A stretch of DNA of 44,507 nucleotides from Alkalihalophilus marmarensis DSM 21297 (GCF_000474275.2 NZ_ATAE01000024.1:1-44507); one strand, 5' to 3'; positions 7,518 through 18,216 are shown, counted from the first letter of the stretch. Notes: generated from the letters alone by a model not told the origin. Made by a program: numbers and translations.

Positions 7518-8372
7518 TTAGTTTGATTCAGAATAATACATTAACGCAATCGCACCAGGGCCGGTGTGAGTGCTGATAATCGGTGAAGTTGGGTAAATGG
7601 TGACATCCACTGACTCATTAACTGATTCAACAGATTGCTTTAATTTTGCAGCAAGTGCTTCTGCATCTGCATGAGCAATACCCACTTTTTTTACGACTCT
7701 TCCTTTTGTTTCATCAGCAAATGTCTTCGTTAGTGTCTGAATCATCTGCATATGTGTACGTACTTTTGTAACAGGGGTATACACTCCGTCAGCTAAAGAA
7801 GCAATCGGTTTAATTTTAAGTAATGAGCCGAGTAATGCCTTCCCACGTCCAATTCTTCCGCCTTTTTTTAAGTACTCTAATGTATCAACCATTATAAATA
7901 ATGATGTACCCTTACGTACCTTATCAATTGCTTTAATAATCTCCTCTACAGACTTTCCTTCCTTTGCAAGTTCAGCCGCTTTAACTACTTGAAAGGCTAA
8001 AGCCTGAGAAATAAATCGTGAATTAACAACGGTTACATCAGCATTACTCATGTCTGCTGCAGTTTGTGCTGCATTCATCGTTCCACTCATACCTTCTGTT
8101 ATATGAATCGAGATGATCTTCACATCATCACCACTTGCTGCTAAACGGTTATAGGTTTCTTCAAATACCCCAACTGCCGGCTGTGAACTTTTTGGTAATT
8201 CCTCACTCGCTCTCAGTTTATCCATAAATTCAGAAGCTGTTATATCTACCCCGTCTAAAAACGTCTCTTCTCCAAATGTTATCGATAAGGGAACAACCTC
8301 TATTCCATGCTTTGCAGCTAGCTCTGCAGGTAAATCACAAGTTGAATCCGTAACAATTTTAATCGTCGTCAT
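7518..8372 (-). CDS. DegV family fatty-acid-binding protein
   Basis: A 284-residue DegV/FakB-type protein, a fold that carries a fatty acid for the fatty acid kinase FakA or for related lipid trafficking. Visible family marks are IVTDSTCDLP (about residues 5-14), the SSQP turn (about 62), SIHITEGMSGTMNAA (about 89-103), VDTLEYLKKGGRIGR (about 160-174) and the C-terminal HTGPGAIAL (about 267-275). ATG 8372 follows AAGGAG with a 9-nt spacer; the 18 extra codons upstream contain no ribosome site. It heads an operon with ytxJ. Whether this is one of the FakB paralogues cannot be told from sequence alone. Confidence 0.9.
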   Translation of the reverse strand: MTTIKIVTDSTCDLPAELAAKHGIEVVPLSITFGEETFLDGVDITASEFMDKLRASEELPKSSQPAVGVFEETYNRLAASGDDVKIISIHITEGMSGTMNAAQTAADMSNADVTVVNSRFISQALAFQVVKAAELAKEGKSVEEIIKAIDKVRKGTSLFIMVDTLEYLKKGGRIGRGKALLGSLLKIKPIASLADGVYTPVTKVRTHMQMIQTLTKTFADETKGRVVKKVGIAHADAEALAAKLKQSVESVNESVDVTIYPTSPIISTHTGPGAIALMYYSESN

Positions 8373-8524
8373 ATTCACATTCTCCTTTATCTTCCCGTTC
8401 GCTTGTCCCATTCCCGAAATGGGCAAAAATCTTCTCTCTAGTCCCTATCATACCACATTTCTGACACCTTATCGGCTCTTAACCATGAATTATCTATGAT
8501 CAATTAAGTGAATCCTTTATTAAA

Positions 8525-10651
8525 TCACTTCTCTATTGTAAAGCGGATCTCTTGATACGTTATATGATCTCCAAGTGCTTCTTTTAACGGGCGAAGCCTA
8601 TCTGTTCCAATTTGATCAGCAGCCTTTTCAATTTCCTTTCGAACCTCTTCTTCCACATAAGTGGGCAGCTTTAGCTCGATGCCCTCATCTTTTGATTTAA
8701 GAATGTGGTTTAATACCGTTTGTTCGCTCAGACCTCGCTCTTTTGCAATATCCTCTACCTTCTGCCCATCTTGAAACATTTTTATTGTGATAAGGTGGCT
8801 TCCCTTTGTTGCTTTCGTGCCTTTAGAACTTGAGCTTGATCTAGTTACTGTTTCATTAATCATTGTTGTTTTTTGATCCTTAAACGAACTGAGTACATCC
8901 AAGAAAGTCTCACCATACCGCTCAAGTTTTTGTTCACCCACTCCCTGTATCATGGATAATTCCTCTTTAGTTAATGGAATATATTGACTCATCTGTTTGA
9001 GCGTTTTATCAGAGAACACCATATAAGGAGGGATATTTTCTTTTGCTGCAAGATTTTTTCTGCAATCCCGTAAGGCTTCAAATACTTCATCATTTTCTTC
9101 TGCCTCTTCTTTTTGTAAAGCAACAAATTGGTGAACTTGCTTTTCCCCTTTTAGAACAGGCAGAGCTAAATCAGTCAGCTGAAGTGTTGGATACTGTGAA
9201 CCAGTCGGTTTAATATAGTTCTCAGCTGTTAAATAGTCGATAAACTCTGCCACATACTTTGCCGTAGACCCGCTCATAATGCCATAGGTCGGAAGAGTAT
9301 GAAGCTGCAGCTGTTTTATTTTTTGATTTTCAGAGCCAGCTAATACTTGAGCCACCATCATTTTTCCGAAGCGTTCCCTCATTCGTTTTATACAAGAGAA
9401 AACCATTTGTGCCTCTTTCGTTCGGTCCACTTTTTCTCCTTCACGGACACATGATGAGCACCTGCCGCAATCCGCTTTAGACTCATCTCCAAAATAACTT
9501 AAGATGTACGTCATTAAGCAGCCTTCCGTATGAATATAAGACGTCATTTGTTGGAGCTTCTCATACTCTTGAGCTTTACGCTCTTCTGTCAGCTCAGATT
9601 GTTCAATTAAAAAGGATTGAACACGAATATCTTGAGGGCTGAACAAGAGTACACATTCACTATCTTCTCCGTCACGTCCGGCACGTCCGGCCTCCTGGTA
9701 ATACGATTCAATTGTACGCGGCATATTGTAGTGGACAACGTACCTGACATTACTTTTATCAATCCCCATCCCAAACGCATTGGTCGCTACCATCACACTT
9801 ACTTGATCATGCAAAAAAGCTTCTTGATGTCGTGCTCTTTCATGTTCATTCAGTCCACCGTGATACATTGCTGCCTGAATATCGTCCTCTTGTAACTTAT
9901 GATACAGCTGTTCCACTTCTTTACGTGTATTTGCATAAATAATCCCGGCTTCGCTTTTATGGGTATGTACATACTGTTTCACATAACGCCATTTATCTAT
10001 TCCCTTTAATACCTTTAACGTTAAATTCTCACGATTAAAACCGGTGACAACCGTATTCTCGTTTTGGATGTCTAGATGATTTTGGATGTCTTTTTGTACT
10101 GCCTTAGTGGCTGTAGCAGTTAAAGCTAAGACTGGCGGCCTTTGATTTAAGTTGTTGAGCCACGCTGAAATCCCTAAATAGCTCGGTCTAAAATCATGCC
10201 CCCATTGAGACAAACAATGGGCTTCATCAATAGCTACTAATGAAAGCGGAATTGAAGCTAGCAGTTGTTGGAAGTGTGGCTGCACTAATCGTTCGGGCGC
10301 AACATACACCAGTTTATACTCACCTGTCTGAATAAGGCTGATCCGTTCTTCTTCCTCTTCTCTTGTTAATGTACTATTTAAATACGTAGCTGCTATATCA
10401 AGCTGATGAAGGGCATCTACTTGATCTTTCATTAATGATATTAATGGTGAGATCACCAATGTTACTCCTTCAAGAGTGAGGGCTGGAATTTGATAACAAA
10501 GCGATTTGCCCCCGCCTGTAGGCATAATCCCAAGCGTATCTTTTTGGGCTAATACCTGTTCAATGATTTTTTGTTGACCGTACCTAAAGGAATCATAGCC
10601 ATAATACGTTTTTAGAATCTGTTCTGCCTCATGCATTTTTTCTATACTCAA
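8525..10651 (-). CDS. recQ: ATP-dependent DNA helicase RecQ
   Basis: A 708-residue RecQ helicase, which unwinds DNA 3' to 5' in recombination and fork repair. Domains in order: RecA-like domain 1 with Walker A MPTGGGKS (about 43-50), DEAH box (about 142-145) and ALTATAT; domain 2 ending in QEAGRAGRDG; the zinc-binding helix with CGRCSSC preceded by CLMTYILSYFGDE; a winged-helix RQC region; an HRDC domain (about 520-590, GVGEQKLERYG); and a C-terminal helix-turn-helix segment (about 620-665, MFQDGQKVEDIAKERGLSEQ) of the kind found in long Bacillaceae RecQ. TTG at 10651 is the likely start, with GGGGAG 6 nt upstream; the next ATG (10636) has no ribosome site. Confidence 0.95.
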   Translation of the reverse strand: MSIEKMHEAEQILKTYYGYDSFRYGQQKIIEQVLAQKDTLGIMPTGGGKSLCYQIPALTLEGVTLVISPLISLMKDQVDALHQLDIAATYLNSTLTREEEEERISLIQTGEYKLVYVAPERLVQPHFQQLLASIPLSLVAIDEAHCLSQWGHDFRPSYLGISAWLNNLNQRPPVLALTATATKAVQKDIQNHLDIQNENTVVTGFNRENLTLKVLKGIDKWRYVKQYVHTHKSEAGIIYANTRKEVEQLYHKLQEDDIQAAMYHGGLNEHERARHQEAFLHDQVSVMVATNAFGMGIDKSNVRYVVHYNMPRTIESYYQEAGRAGRDGEDSECVLLFSPQDIRVQSFLIEQSELTEERKAQEYEKLQQMTSYIHTEGCLMTYILSYFGDESKADCGRCSSCVREGEKVDRTKEAQMVFSCIKRMRERFGKMMVAQVLAGSENQKIKQLQLHTLPTYGIMSGSTAKYVAEFIDYLTAENYIKPTGSQYPTLQLTDLALPVLKGEKQVHQFVALQKEEAEENDEVFEALRDCRKNLAAKENIPPYMVFSDKTLKQMSQYIPLTKEELSMIQGVGEQKLERYGETFLDVLSSFKDQKTTMINETVTRSSSSSKGTKATKGSHLITIKMFQDGQKVEDIAKERGLSEQTVLNHILKSKDEGIELKLPTYVEEEVRKEIEKAADQIGTDRLRPLKEALGDHITYQEIRFTIEK

Positions 10652-10740
10652 CAGCCTCTCCCCTTTTCAAATGGATGATAAAAATGAATATTATGGGCAC
10701 ATTATACGTAATAACCATACGTTAGAAAGGTGTGTTCCTG

Positions 10741-11007
10741 ATGAACTTTACGTTAAAACAAAAGAATACCATCGGATTGATTATTGTTGCCTTGATTTAT
10801 TTAGCTCCTGTCTTGATTATGATTGCAACAAGAGATACATTTCTTCATTCAGTCGAACGTTTCCCGCTTGACTTCTCATTATACTTTGCTGTTTTACTTG
10901 GGGCAATCATTGTAAATTACTCTTTAAAATCAATGAAATTTCTTGCTGTGGTGATGCTCGCAGCTGGTGCAGGCCTTGCTGTATATGCTTTTTATTACTT
11001 ATTGTAA
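10741..11007 (+). CDS. Small membrane protein, three spans
   Basis: An 88-residue protein with three hydrophobic segments (about residues 9-29, 44-60 and 66-86) joined by short polar links. It has no motif I recognise. ATG 10741 is preferred over the GTG at 10732, since AAAGGTG ends 8 nt before it. It is divergent from recQ and about 118 bp upstream of the ABC-F gene, which has its own promoter. Confidence 0.7.
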   Translation: MNFTLKQKNTIGLIIVALIYLAPVLIMIATRDTFLHSVERFPLDFSLYFAVLLGAIIVNYSLKSMKFLAVVMLAAGAGLAVYAFYYLL

Positions 11008-11080
11008 TCACTTTTCGAATCGCATTTTATGATGTTTTTTTGAGAAAACAGCTCTTTGGCTATCCTCTTGTTGTTAGGAA

Positions 11081-12714
<1,634 letters not shown>

Positions 12715-12720
12715 TAAGTT

Positions 12721-12752
12721 AAGCCGCTAGTTATTCACTAGCGGCTTTTTTA
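12721..12752 (+). terminator. Intrinsic terminator of ykpA
   Basis: AAGCCGCTAGT pairs with ACTAGCGGCTT, followed by a T-run. The stem begins 6 bp after the stop. Confidence 0.9.
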
Positions 12753-12788
12753 TATTGAATTATCTCGTTTTAAATTCAGTATGTGAAA

Positions 12789-13787
12789 TTATAATTGGAT
12801 CAGCCCGATTGCCTTCCTCACTTTAGCAATCGTTTCCTGCGCTGATTTTTGCGCTTTTTTAGCCCCTTTTCGTAAAATGTCATCCACATCGATATCACTG
12901 TAGGCCAGAGCGCGTTTTTGCATCGGTTCTGTCAGTTCAATGATAGATTCACTAAGCATTTGCTTACACCGTACACATCCTAAATTTGCAGCACTGCATC
13001 CGTTCTCTATATTTTTCCTCACTTTTTCATTGGAAAAATAGGAATGGAGATGATATACATTACAGCCATCTACTGTCGGGTGGCCGGGATCGCTTAGATG
13101 GGTACGTGTTGGATCAGAATAAGCTCTCTTCACTTTATTTTGGATTGTTTCTTTTGAATCTTGCAGAGAAATATAGGTTTTCGCCCCTAATGATTTACTC
13201 ATTTTTCCCTTTCCGCCCAACGAGGGTACCCTCGCCTCTTTTTCAACCATTCCGTTTGGCAAAGTCAATATTTCCCCATACATAGAATTAAATTTGCGTG
13301 CGATATCTCTTGCAATCTCGATGTGCACAACCTGATCTGCTCCAACAGGCACCTTATGAGCTCCGTGAATAAACATATCAGCTGCCATTAAGACCGGATA
13401 CCCTACTAACCCATAACTAACGTGATCAGCATGCTGTTTTGCTTTTTCTTTAAATGTGGGACATCTTAACAGCTCACCAATAGGCATCACCATACTCAAA
13501 TAAAGATGTAATTCACTTATCTCAGCTGCCAATGATGATTGGGCGTAAATCGTTGCCTGATTTGGGTCAAGGCCGGCTCCTAAATAACTTCTCACTGCAT
13601 CACGTGTCCTTGGTTTTATTAATTCGGGCTTAGGATGTGTCGTTAACGCATGCAAATCAACTATAAAAAAGTAAGCCTCATATTCTTTTTGCACCCTATG
13701 AATTTCCTTCATCGCTCCAATATAATTTCCAAGGTGGAGATCGCCTGTTGGTCTGATCCCTGATACTAAAGTTTGTTTTTGAGTCAT
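12789..13787 (-). CDS. trpS: Tryptophanyl-tRNA synthetase with a cysteine cluster
   Basis: A 332-residue class I aminoacyl-tRNA synthetase that charges tRNA-Trp with tryptophan. The HIGH-type motif is HLGN (residues 18-21, in PTGDLHLGNYIGA) and the second is KMSKS (195-199). Between them GYPVLMAADMFI and VPVGADQVVHIEI match TrpRS. The C-terminal part carries cysteines 242, 264, 271 and 274, spaced C-x21-C-x6-C-x2-C, much like the [4Fe-4S] site known in Thermotoga TrpRS; common B. subtilis TrpS lacks it. ATG 13787 is preferred over the GTG at 13790: AAGGAG lies 8 nt upstream. A Trp T-box precedes it. Confidence 0.93.
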   Translation of the reverse strand: MTQKQTLVSGIRPTGDLHLGNYIGAMKEIHRVQKEYEAYFFIVDLHALTTHPKPELIKPRTRDAVRSYLGAGLDPNQATIYAQSSLAAEISELHLYLSMVMPIGELLRCPTFKEKAKQHADHVSYGLVGYPVLMAADMFIHGAHKVPVGADQVVHIEIARDIARKFNSMYGEILTLPNGMVEKEARVPSLGGKGKMSKSLGAKTYISLQDSKETIQNKVKRAYSDPTRTHLSDPGHPTVDGCNVYHLHSYFSNEKVRKNIENGCSAANLGCVRCKQMLSESIIELTEPMQKRALAYSDIDVDDILRKGAKKAQKSAQETIAKVRKAIGLIQL

Positions 13788-13877
13788 CACTATCTCTCCT
13801 TATTTGTTTTATTCATGTCGGAAAAAGTCTTTGCCACCACCAATCAGAATCCATGACGATCACCCCCTTTAATAAAT

Positions 13878-14150
13878 AAAAAAAGCCCTCCACATCCTAT
13901 ACAAGGACGGGAGAGCCCGTGGTACCACCTTTATTGGTTTATATGCATAACTTAATAAACCCGCTTAAACCGTCTCATTTTTATGAAATTGCGTCCCCTG
14001 ATAACGTCGGGACCAACACGATACAGCCTACTTGTTATGTTCAGCCTACAGCTCAAAAGTCCATTCCATACACAGCCAGCACTCGTTTCCACCTGCCACG
14101 AGCTCTCTTAAGAAGGCAATATGTATGTACTCCTCTTTCTCATCGCTTTT
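13878..14150 (-). promoter_or_regulatory. Tryptophan T-box riboswitch before trpS
   Basis: The minus-strand leader contains the T-box sequence GGTGGTACCACG (13918-13929), a specifier region GGAATGGACTT whose TGG (14063-14061) is a tryptophan codon followed by the usual A, and GAGCTGTAGGCTGAAC further on. It ends in a terminator: GGCTCTCCCGTCCT pairs, with an internal loop, with AGGATGTGGAGGGC, followed by seven T (13884-13878). Uncharged tRNA-Trp would favour the antiterminator and switch on trpS. Long plus-strand frames across this region are shadows. Confidence 0.93.
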
Positions 14151-14307
14151 TTTATGTACGTACAGTATCATCTTTTAAGAAAGTATATGCTACTATTGAT
14201 ATTTCTGCAATCTTTTTTACTAATTTTTACAAAATACATTACACCCTGCTTACAAGCCATATAAGTCGTGATATGATAATAGGAATGGATGTGTGGAGGG
14301 ATGATGG

Positions 14308-15222
14308 ATGAGCGTTAAAGAAGCCTATCTTTATGCTGTCTTAGGCGCAGCTCTTTGGGGAATCATCGGGTTATTTGTGCAGCCCCTTTATTCGTATGGC
14401 TTTACAGCTTGGGAAATAGTCGCTATACGAGCGATTTTTTCTGCGATCTTACTTGTCAGCTATTTAGTCTTGACAAATAGAAAAATGTTAAGGATTCACA
14501 TTCGCGATCTGCCTTTATTTATTGGTACTGGTATTATCAGTATCGTATTCTTTAATTGGTGCTTCTTTACCGTCATTGATCAATCAAATCTATCGCTGGC
14601 AGTTGTCCTTTTATATACGGGCCCATTTTTTGTGACGCTGTTATCGCGGATATTTTTTAAAGAATGGTTAACACCAAATAAAGTATCAGCCCTAGTGCTG
14701 ACAATTATAGGCTGTGCGTTTGTCGTTGGTCTTCTCCCAAGCTTCAACACAGTTATTACTCCGTATATACTGCTAGTTGGTATTGGATCTGGGTTCTTTT
14801 ATGCTTTATACAGCATATTTGCTAAAGTGAGTTCGAAACGATATTCTTCAATGACCATTACTACGTATTCGTTTATTTGTGCAGCTATGTTTATGATTCC
14901 TACATCAGGTTTATGGAACAAAGCTCATTTATTCACGCAGATAGATGTAGTCGGTTATGGACTCGGGCTGGCCTTTTTTCCCACTGTTTTAGCTTACTTG
15001 CTTTATACACGTGGCTTAGCAGAGATCGAATCTAGCAGGGCTTCTATTTTATCTACAATTGAACCTGTGGTAGCAATCGGCATTGGATTTCTCATTTTCA
15101 AAGACCAATTATCGCTGATTCAATGGTTCGGAGTAGCTCTTGTTCTCTTCTCTATCTTTTTAGTTTCAAAGCAGGATAAAGCACGCTCTATCAAAAAACA
15201 GACACCCAAGCATGCCATGTAG
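14308..15222 (+). CDS. EamA/DMT family transporter
   Basis: A 304-residue drug/metabolite transporter with ten hydrophobic segments in two EamA repeats. The first repeat starts at GAALWGIIGLFVQPLYSYG (about residues 12-30) with LYTGPFFVTLLSRIFFKEWLT near 100-120; the second has GLAEIESSRASILSTIEPVVA (about 240-260) and FLIFKDQLSLIQWFG. Members export metabolites or amino acids; the substrate cannot be predicted. GGAGGG lies about 7 nt before ATG 14308. The gene faces away from trpS and ends at a bidirectional terminator. Confidence 0.88.
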   Translation: MSVKEAYLYAVLGAALWGIIGLFVQPLYSYGFTAWEIVAIRAIFSAILLVSYLVLTNRKMLRIHIRDLPLFIGTGIISIVFFNWCFFTVIDQSNLSLAVVLLYTGPFFVTLLSRIFFKEWLTPNKVSALVLTIIGCAFVVGLLPSFNTVITPYILLVGIGSGFFYALYSIFAKVSSKRYSSMTITTYSFICAAMFMIPTSGLWNKAHLFTQIDVVGYGLGLAFFPTVLAYLLYTRGLAEIESSRASILSTIEPVVAIGIGFLIFKDQLSLIQWFGVALVLFSIFLVSKQDKARSIKKQTPKHAM

Positions 15223-15234
15223 GGTGTCTGTTTT
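15195..15234. terminator. Bidirectional intrinsic terminator
   Basis: AAAACAGACACCC (15195-15207) pairs with GGGTGTCTGTTTT (15222-15234). It overlaps the stop codon of the EamA gene (last codons within the loop) and also serves the convergent gene ending at 15239. Confidence 0.88.
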
Positions 15235-15238
15235 CTTA

Positions 15239-15421
15239 TCATTTGCGTTTTATATCAACATACTGCATAATCTCTTTACTGTTTCTATACTTCGGATTGT
15301 TCGTGCGCGTTGAATCTCTTAATTCAGAGGCGTACGTAATCTCAAAGTTCTGAAGCTTCTCAAGGTCTTTCATAAAATCAACTAATTCTTTTTGATCTCT
15401 CCCGCTGACTCTCACTCTCAT
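15239..15421 (-). CDS. Small basic protein, DUF3970-like
   Basis: A 60-residue cytoplasmic protein: MRVRVSG, then a helix (DQKELVDFMKDLEKL), a strand with ITYASELRD and the ending NPKYRNSKEIMQYVDIK. This matches the layout of short DUF3970-type proteins of Bacillus (a strand-helix-strand unit closing in YRNS-YVDIK). The function is unknown. ATG 15421 follows AAGGGG at 8 nt; the longer frame to 15460 has no ribosome site. Confidence 0.65.
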   Translation of the reverse strand: MRVRVSGRDQKELVDFMKDLEKLQNFEITYASELRDSTRTNNPKYRNSKEIMQYVDIKRK

Positions 15422-15477
15422 GTTGCATTCCCCTTTCGTACGTACGCTATCATAGATCAAAAGATGAAAATTGGCAA

Positions 15478-15507
15478 CAAAAAAATACCTGATAAACCTT
15501 CAGGCAT
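15478..15507 (-). terminator. Intrinsic terminator of the DedA gene
   Basis: On the minus strand ATGCCTGA pairs with TCAGGTAT, followed by TTTTTTTG. It lies just after the stop at 15510. Confidence 0.75.
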
Positions 15508-15509
15508 TT

Positions 15510-16130
15510 TCATTGATCATTAGGCTGCTGCTTTCTATGACGTTCTCTTTTATATTTAATAAAGGTATAAATTCCAAATAAGACCGCAATTCCTATTAAT
15601 GTATAAAGTAACTGCTGCACAAAAGATGACCAGTCTTTAATTGAGCGTCCGTAATGAAATCCAATCCAATAATAAAGATTCATCCAAACGAAAGCGGAAC
15701 TAAATCCGATCGCCGCAAAGCGTTGATAGGCAATAGCTGACAACCCTACACTAAATGGCACCGCATGCCTGATAAAAGGAAAAAAGTAACTAAACGATGC
15801 TGCCTTTAATCCATAACGATCAAGCAGCTCTTTTCCCTTTAATGCCCGCCTATACCAAATCGACCGTTCTTCTTTAATAGGAATGGATTTAGTACCTAAG
15901 AAATGACCAACGATATAAAGAGATGTCCCGTGGACTAAAATGCTTGCATAAACGACAAACATTGCCGGGATAGGATCTACATAAGCAGTGGTAGCGATTA
16001 AGCCTCCACTCATTAGGAGGATTTCATTTGGAACTGGAAAAAAGAATAATCCGATTGAAAAAATCAGAAACAAGGCCATATAACCATGACTTTGGATAAA
16101 AGAGATCATTTCAGTAAATGCAACCATCAT
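15510..16130 (-). CDS. DedA family membrane protein
   Basis: A 206-residue polytopic membrane protein of the DedA/VTT superfamily, whose members move lipids such as phosphatidylethanolamine or undecaprenyl phosphate across the membrane. The visible signature is LFFFPVPNEILLMSGGLIA (about residues 28-46), a re-entrant region with ERSIWYRRALKGKELLDRYGLKAASFSYFFPFIRHAVPFSVG (about 87-128), with the conserved Phe-Pro-Phe-x-Arg, and the last span near 175-192. The tail is basic. AGGAG lies 8 nt before ATG 16130. Confidence 0.88.
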   Translation of the reverse strand: MMVAFTEMISFIQSHGYMALFLIFSIGLFFFPVPNEILLMSGGLIATTAYVDPIPAMFVVYASILVHGTSLYIVGHFLGTKSIPIKEERSIWYRRALKGKELLDRYGLKAASFSYFFPFIRHAVPFSVGLSAIAYQRFAAIGFSSAFVWMNLYYWIGFHYGRSIKDWSSFVQQLLYTLIGIAVLFGIYTFIKYKRERHRKQQPNDQ

Positions 16131-16225
16131 GGCCCCCTCTCCTATTCCCCCATCGATTGGCTGATTATATATCTAGTTTAGTAGAATGACAATGTTGAAG
16201 CAATCAATACGTCTTTCTCAATCGA

Positions 16226-16254
16226 AAATAAAAAAGACAGTGATCCACTGTCTT
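16226..16254 (-). terminator. Intrinsic terminator
   Basis: AAGACAGTG (16234-16242) pairs with CACTGTCTT (16246-16254), with a T-run on the minus strand. It overlaps the stop of the gene ending at 16253. Confidence 0.85.
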
Positions 16255-16453
16255 AATTCTTAAAATACTCTTTGTAATAACCACCCATTTTACCAGTGTT
16301 ATCAATAACAAAATAAAATTCGTCGGTTTCATTTTTAAGCTCGTATGTTTTGCCTTTCGTTAAAGCGCGATCGACCATGTATTTCTTTGCATCAGTATGT
16401 ACACATTCAACCGTACGAATCGTTTCTTTATCCATCCACGTTTTGTGAAGCAT
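16253..16453 (-). CDS. DUF6501 family small protein
   Basis: A 66-residue cytoplasmic protein resembling the DUF6501 family of Bacillaceae. It starts MLHKTWMDKETIRTVECVHTDAKKY, has the central KGKTYELKNETDEF and closes with VIDNTGKMGGYYKEYF, all features of that family as I remember it. The function is not known. AAGGAGGGG stands 7 nt before ATG 16453. It is monocistronic. Confidence 0.75.
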   Translation of the reverse strand: MLHKTWMDKETIRTVECVHTDAKKYMVDRALTKGKTYELKNETDEFYFVIDNTGKMGGYYKEYFKN

Positions 16454-16701
16454 AATATCCCCTCCTTTTTCTGCTTATTTCATTATAAATAGAATTGTTA
16501 GTTGAAGCAAATGATTTCAAAAAACATGGCCTTGAGAGAATAGCTTTTGTGCTTTGTTAGAAAGCTATATATAAGGTCGGTATGACAGTGCTTAAAATTT
16601 AAGTATTTTGCCTATTTCTCATACGTTTTACCCAGCTTTATTTATATGGTAGGGTAGTAAAGTTATTTTTATTTCGGATAGTTAAATAGGAGGTTTTATT
16701 T
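16454..16701 (+). promoter_or_regulatory. Upstream region of the BCCT transporter gene
   Basis: A 248-bp gap. It contains the 7-bp inverted repeat TAGCTTT (16541-16547) / AAAGCTA (16561-16567), a possible operator or hairpin, and the AGGAGG ribosome site (16688-16693) 8 nt before a TTG. I could not define a convincing promoter. Confidence 0.35.
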
Positions 16702-18216
16702 TTGAATAAACAAACGATTGATTGGCCGGTCTTTATCATTAGCGGCGGGGCTTTGATCTTATTTGTACTAGCTTCATTTATATCAGCTGAAGGGGTTGCC
16801 AATTATGTAGATGCAACATTCAATTGGTCTGCAGCCTATTTCGGTGCCTTTTGGCAAGTATTTATGCTTCTAACGTTCTTGATTGCACTCGGGTTACTAT
16901 TCTCAAAGTATGGAGCTGTTCGTCTCGGTAGAAGTGAAAAACCAGAAACAAGTACATTTAAATGGGTATCCATGATCATGTGTACGTTACTCGCAGGCGG
17001 AGGAGTATTTTGGGCTGCTGCTGAGCCGATCTATCATTTTCTAGAGACGCCCCCTATGTATGGTGATATTCCGCCTGGTCAGCAGGAAACAATCGTTCCA
17101 GCTCTTGCTCAGTCTTTTCTTGATTGGGGATTTTCCGCTTGGGCGATTTTAGGTACATTAGGTGTAGTGGTACTTATGTATGGCTATTCTAAGGGATTGC
17201 CTTTTAAACCTCGAACATTGCTTTACCCTCTAGCAGGTAAAAACATCATGAATAAAAACAATGTATTAGGTATTGCGGTAGATTCATTCTCCATTATTGC
17301 CGTCGCTGCTGGTACCATTGGTCCGATTGGTTTTCTTGGATTACAAGCAGCATATGGGTTAGATTCCTTATTTGGCATTCCAAATACATTTCTTACTCAG
17401 TTATTGATTATTTTTGGATTAGTTGCGATTGCAGGGATCTCTGCAGTAACCGGGATTCATCAGGGAATTCAATGGCTGAGCCGATTTAATATAATCTTTA
17501 CTCTCGTCCTCGTCGTCATTGTATTATTAGTAGGACCAGCTGGCTTTATTATTGATTCATTTGTTGGAACATACGGTGTTTACTTACGTGATTATTTTGA
17601 ACTGAGTTTATATCGAGCGGATACAGGCTGGTTATCATTTTGGACGATCTTCTTTTGGGGATGGTTTATCGGGTATGGTCCAATGATGGCTATTTTTATC
17701 AGCCGCATCTCTCACGGCCGTACGATTAGAGAACTATTTATTGCCGTAATTGTTATTGCCCCTCTTGTGACGAACTTTTGGTTCACTGTTGTAGGAGGTT
17801 CTGGGATCTTCTTTGAACTCCAAAATCCTGGTTCAGTCAGCGAACCGCTTTATGAAGCCGGGCTGCCCGCTTCCATGATTGCTATTGTCACTCAATTGCC
17901 GTTTGGTTTTTGGATCGCTGCTGCGTTTTTATTAGTAACCATTGTGTTTGTTGCGACCACAACAGATTCGATGTCCTATACGATTTCAATGACAGTAACA
18001 GGAAGCAGTACACCAGCTAAATCGATTCGATTATTTTGGGCTCTTTCAATGGGTGCTGTAGCTGCAGTGCTATTATATTTAGGAGAAGGCAGTATCAATG
18101 CACTTCAATCCTTTATTGTCTTTACTGCAGTCCCTGTCTCATTGATCATGCTCCCAACGTTGTGGCTTGCCCCTAAAGTGGCGAAGAAAATGGCTAAAGA
18201 TCAAGGAATTCTATAG
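16702..18216 (+). CDS. BCCT family transporter, divergent
   Basis: A 504-residue, about 12-span betaine/carnitine/choline transporter, normally taking up quaternary amines with Na+ or H+ for osmoprotection. The family region at 314-340 reads WTIFFWGWFIGYGP with SRISHGRTIRE after it. It keeps the aromatic box frame and the basic loop but has GYGPMMAIF where betaine carriers such as BetP have SWSPFVGMF. The glycine stretch in span 3 (about 98-108) reads AGGGVFWAAAEP. The substrate may therefore differ from betaine. TTG at 16702 is the likely start, because AGGAGG lies 8 nt upstream and no ATG is nearby. Its terminator is split by an IS element. Confidence 0.9.
   Translation: MNKQTIDWPVFIISGGALILFVLASFISAEGVANYVDATFNWSAAYFGAFWQVFMLLTFLIALGLLFSKYGAVRLGRSEKPETSTFKWVSMIMCTLLAGGGVFWAAAEPIYHFLETPPMYGDIPPGQQETIVPALAQSFLDWGFSAWAILGTLGVVVLMYGYSKGLPFKPRTLLYPLAGKNIMNKNNVLGIAVDSFSIIAVAAGTIGPIGFLGLQAAYGLDSLFGIPNTFLTQLLIIFGLVAIAGISAVTGIHQGIQWLSRFNIIFTLVLVVIVLLVGPAGFIIDSFVGTYGVYLRDYFELSLYRADTGWLSFWTIFFWGWFIGYGPMMAIFISRISHGRTIRELFIAVIVIAPLVTNFWFTVVGGSGIFFELQNPGSVSEPLYEAGLPASMIAIVTQLPFGFWIAAAFLLVTIVFVATTTDSMSYTISMTVTGSSTPAKSIRLFWALSMGAVAAVLLYLGEGSINALQSFIVFTAVPVSLIMLPTLWLAPKVAKKMAKDQGIL

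Noticed and set aside
13919-14311. Plus-strand frame of 130 residues
   Set aside because: It runs antisense to the T-box leader of trpS, which fully explains the sequence conservation there.
14152-15440. Repeated TACGTAC words near 14155 and 15434
   Set aside because: They are short and self-complementary by nature and stand at unrelated places, so I treat them as chance.
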